From JAEUIA01 sp034440255 (GTDB taxonomy: Bacteria; Planctomycetota; UBA1135; GCA-002686595): 22,623 bases of DNA. Of this stretch, positions 20,036 through 22,623 are shown piece after piece. Where the stretch lies: the NCBI GenBank assembly GCA_034440255.1, contig JAWXBU010000133.1, positions 1 through 22,623 on the forward strand, in the 5' to 3' direction. The notes under the pieces were generated by a model. The model had not been told where the DNA came from. It searched no databases and was given only the letters and a program-made list of their open reading frames with translations. Made by a program: the position numbers and the translations under genes. Within the stretch, counting starts at the first letter, position 1, and every line of letters starts with the position of its first letter.

Positions 20036-22585
20036 ATGTTCGACCGCTTCACCCATCGCGCCAAGAAGGTGATGAACCTCGCACGCCAAGAGGCTCAGAG
20101 GTTCAACCACGAGTACTTGGGCACGGAGCACATCCTCTTGGGCCTGGTCCAAGAAGGTAGCGGCGTCGCCGCCAACGTGCTCAAGAACATGAACATCGAC
20201 CTGAACAAGATCAGGGCCGAGGTCGAGAAGATCGTCAAGACGGGTCCGTCGATGGTGACGATGGGGCAACTGCCCTTCACCCCGCGCGCCAAGAAGGTGC
20301 TCGAGCTCTCGATGGAAGAGGCCGGCAACCTCGGTCACAACTACATCGGTACCGAACACCTCCTGCTCGGCCTCATCAAAGAGAACGAGGGCATCGCGGC
20401 GCAAGTGCTGTTGAACCTCGGCGTCAAGCTCGAGGACGTGCGCGAAGAAGTGCTCGACTTCTTGGGCGCCGATTCGAATGAAGAAGAGGAAGAGGAAACG
20501 CCGGTTGCGGAAGGTGCACCGGCCCAAGGTCAGAACACGAAGAGCAAGACGCCCGCTCTCGATTCGTTCGGCCGCGACCTCACCGAGTTGGCGCGCGAAG
20601 GCAAGCTCGACGCTGTCATCGGACGCGCGAACGAGATCGAACGCGTCATCCAGATCCTCTCGCGTCGCACGAAGAACAATCCCGTGCTGCTCGGCGAACC
20701 TGGCGTCGGCAAGACCGCCATCGTCGAAGGTCTCGCGACGCAGATCATCGAGAACCGCGTGCCGGACATCCTGCGCAACAAACGCATCGTCGTGCTCGAC
20801 CTCGCGCTGATGGTCGCGGGCACGAAGTACCGCGGTCAATTCGAAGAGCGCATCAAAGCCGTCATGACGGAAGTGCGCCGCGTGCGCGACGTCGTGCTCT
20901 TCATCGACGAGTTGCACACGCTCGTCGGCGCGGGTGGAGCGGAAGGCGCGATCGACGCGTCGAACGTGCTCAAGCCGGCGCTCTCGCGCGGCGAGATCCA
21001 GTGCATCGGCGCGACCACACTGGACGAATACCGCAAACACATCGAGAAGGACGGCGCGCTCGAACGCCGCTTCCAAGCCGTCAATGTCGAACCGCCGACG
21101 CCGGCGGAAACGATCGAGATCTTGAAGGGGCTGCGCGACAAGTACGAAGCGCACCACCGCATCACCTACACCGACGAAGCGCTCACGACGGCCGTCGAAT
21201 TGTCGACGCGGTACATCAACAACCGCTTCCTTCCCGACAAGGCGATCGACGTCATCGACGAAGCTGGTGCGCGCGTGCGCATCAAGGCGATGGTCGCTCC
21301 GCCGGATCTGCGCGATCTGCAAGTCGAGATCGAGCGCCTCGAGCGCGCCAAGGACGAGGCCGTTTCGGCGCAGGATTTCGAGAAGGCCGCGAAGCTCCGC
21401 GACCAGGCTTACCAGCTCAAGAAGAAGCGCGAGGAAGCCCAGACCAAGTGGCGCTCTGAGCAGAACGAGAAAGAGCAAGTCGGCGAGGTGACCGCTGAAG
21501 TCATCGCCGAAACCGTCTCGAAGATGACCGGCATTCCGCTCACGCGCCTCGAGCGCGCCGAAGCCGAACGCCTGTTGCAGATGGAAGCCGAAATGGGCCT
21601 CTCCGTCATCCACCAAGACGACGCGATCAAAGCCATCGCGCGTGCCGTGCGTCGCTCGCGCTCGGGTTTGAAGGATCCGCGCCGTCCGATGGGTTCGTTC
21701 GTGTTCCTCGGCCCCTCGGGCGTGGGCAAGACGTACCTGTGCAAGCAACTCGCCAAGTTCATGTTCGGCAGCGAAGACGCCGTCATCACGATGGACATGA
21801 GCGAGTACATGGAGAAGCACAACGCTTCGCGATTGGTCGGCGCGCCCCCGGGCTACGTCGGCTACGAGGAGGGCGGTCAGTTGACCGAGAAGGTGCGCCG
21901 TCGTCCGTACTCGGTGGTTCTGCTCGACGAAATCGAGAAGGCTCACCCGGACGTGTTCAACATGCTCCTGCAGATCATGGAGGAAGGGCGTTTGACCGAC
22001 TCGTTCGGTCGTCACGTCGACTTCCGCAACGTGATCTTGATCATGACCTCGAACCTCGGCAGCCAGCAGATGAAACAGGGCTCCAAGGTCGGTTTCGATC
22101 GCAACGCTTCGCCGACGAAGCTGTCGGAGGACGAACGCGGCAAGCGCATGCGCGCGGAGGTGATGATCGAAGTCGAGAGGTACTTCCGGCCTGAATTCTT
22201 GAACCGCGTCGACGAGCTGATCGTGTTCAACCCGTTGACGCACGAGGATCTGTCGCGGATCGTTCACCTGCAGCTGAATGAAGTGCGCAAGCGCCTTCAA
22301 GAGAAGGGTGTGCACCTGGAGTTGAATCAGGCGTCGGTCGACTTCTTGATCAAGCAGGGGTACTCGGAGGATTACGGTGCACGCCCGTTGCGTCGTGCGA
22401 TCGAGCGGTTCATCGAGGACCCGTTGGCGGAGCATCTGTTGCGCACGGGTGTGTCGGAGAAGGAACCGATGTTGGTGACGGTGGCTCCGGATGGTGCGAG
22501 CTTGGCGTTTGAGCAGACGGTGGCGAAGGAGAAGGAGAAGGAGAAGGAGCCGGTGGTCACCGGGGCGGTGCAGGCGCCGGAGTGA
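20036..22585 (+). CDS. clpC: ATP-dependent Clp protease ATP-binding subunit ClpC
   Basis: ClpC is a hexameric AAA+ unfoldase that feeds proteins to the ClpP protease. The 849-residue product has two Clp-N repeats (1-145) and an acidic linker (148-156). AAA-1 has Walker A GEPGVGKT at 220-227 and Walker B VVLFIDELHTLVGAG near 286-300. A coiled-coil middle domain with a UVR-like motif lies at about 425-470. AAA-2 has GPSGVGKT at 559-566 and VVLLDEIEKAH near 627-637. The ClpP-binding loop is present as VGF at 685-687. The ATG has GGAG six nt upstream. The mcsA-like gene precedes it. The last 20 or so residues contain a KEKEKEKE run encoded by a hexanucleotide repeat. All catalytic motifs are intact. 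Confidence 0.96.
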   Translation: MFDRFTHRAKKVMNLARQEAQRFNHEYLGTEHILLGLVQEGSGVAANVLKNMNIDLNKIRAEVEKIVKTGPSMVTMGQLPFTPRAKKVLELSMEEAGNLGHNYIGTEHLLLGLIKENEGIAAQVLLNLGVKLEDVREEVLDFLGADSNEEEEEETPVAEGAPAQGQNTKSKTPALDSFGRDLTELAREGKLDAVIGRANEIERVIQILSRRTKNNPVLLGEPGVGKTAIVEGLATQIIENRVPDILRNKRIVVLDLALMVAGTKYRGQFEERIKAVMTEVRRVRDVVLFIDELHTLVGAGGAEGAIDASNVLKPALSRGEIQCIGATTLDEYRKHIEKDGALERRFQAVNVEPPTPAETIEILKGLRDKYEAHHRITYTDEALTTAVELSTRYINNRFLPDKAIDVIDEAGARVRIKAMVAPPDLRDLQVEIERLERAKDEAVSAQDFEKAAKLRDQAYQLKKKREEAQTKWRSEQNEKEQVGEVTAEVIAETVSKMTGIPLTRLERAEAERLLQMEAEMGLSVIHQDDAIKAIARAVRRSRSGLKDPRRPMGSFVFLGPSGVGKTYLCKQLAKFMFGSEDAVITMDMSEYMEKHNASRLVGAPPGYVGYEEGGQLTEKVRRRPYSVVLLDEIEKAHPDVFNMLLQIMEEGRLTDSFGRHVDFRNVILIMTSNLGSQQMKQGSKVGFDRNASPTKLSEDERGKRMRAEVMIEVERYFRPEFLNRVDELIVFNPLTHEDLSRIVHLQLNEVRKRLQEKGVHLELNQASVDFLIKQGYSEDYGARPLRRAIERFIEDPLAEHLLRTGVSEKEPMLVTVAPDGASLAFEQTVAKEKEKEKEPVVTGAVQAPE
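22526..22549 (+). repeat. Four tandem AAGGAG hexamers in the clpC 3' end
   Basis: Four perfect copies of AAGGAG encode alternating Lys-Glu near the ClpC C-terminus. Slippage could change the number of KE pairs without a frameshift. Each unit also resembles a Shine-Dalgarno sequence. Confidence 0.85.
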
Positions 22586-22623
22586 GGGTTGGGGGTGTGA
22601 ATGGAGGGGCCTGGTGCGCGGGG

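Noticed and set aside
1..22623. CRISPR arrays, insertion sequences, phage genes, rRNA, riboswitches
   Set aside because: I looked for repeat-spacer patterns, transposase motifs, integrases and known leader folds and saw none that I could support.

Overview
The window is GC-rich bacterial DNA with densely packed genes and a strong preference for G/C at third codon positions. Several genes point to Planctomycetota: a YdjY-like exported protein, a PEGA lipoprotein of the planctomycete type, a small C-terminal 'WYRD...FNLTNG' protein tail, and the mcsA-like/clpC pair. This assignment is an inference from family resemblance, because no rRNA is present. The window opens with a perfect 45-bp inverted repeat at base 1, which suggests it begins at a contig end.

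Left arm (145-6560, all on the minus strand). A tightly packed run, probably one operon, reads in transcription order: asparaginase II, nnrD (NAD(P)H-hydrate dehydratase), thyX, a YdjY-like secreted protein, a three-helix membrane protein, ino1 (inositol-phosphate synthase, with an apparent one-base frameshift), a 35-codon ORF, and a small membrane-anchored protein. Neighbours overlap or lie within about 20 bases of each other. The thyX product lacks the textbook RHR motif and carries an insertion there.

Middle (6622-11469, plus strand). A bifunctional-nuclease-family gene diverges from the asparaginase operon. It is followed by tRNA-Ser(UGA), then cysD and a cysNC fusion (sulfate activation to APS and PAPS), then a DUF2237 gene overlapping a SAM-dependent methyltransferase gene.

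Accessory and decayed region (11.5-17.1 kb). This holds an internally deleted arylsulfotransferase pseudogene, an intact HDOD-domain gene, an esterase of the PHB-depolymerase/LpqC type with no clear start, and about 0.7 kb without a supportable gene. Then come a conserved two-helix membrane protein, a hicB-hicA toxin-antitoxin pair whose toxin is frameshifted, a rearranged C-terminal scrap of an acyl-CoA synthetase, and the last ~50 codons of a planctomycete-type secreted protein. The region ends at tRNA-Ser(GCU), which has a good sigma-70-like promoter.

Right arm (17228-22585, plus strand). A PEGA lipoprotein, murD (peptidoglycan synthesis), an McsA-like zinc-finger/UVR protein and clpC (AAA+ unfoldase) are all intact. 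McsA-like proteins are partners of Clp-dependent protein quality control, so the last two genes probably act together. No mcsB or ctsR lies in the window.

I found no clearly new multi-gene system. The observations most worth checking are the ThyX active-site architecture, the end palindrome, the single-base frameshifts in ino1 and hicA, the small overlapping ORFs, and the cluster of gene remnants beside tRNA-Ser(GCU).
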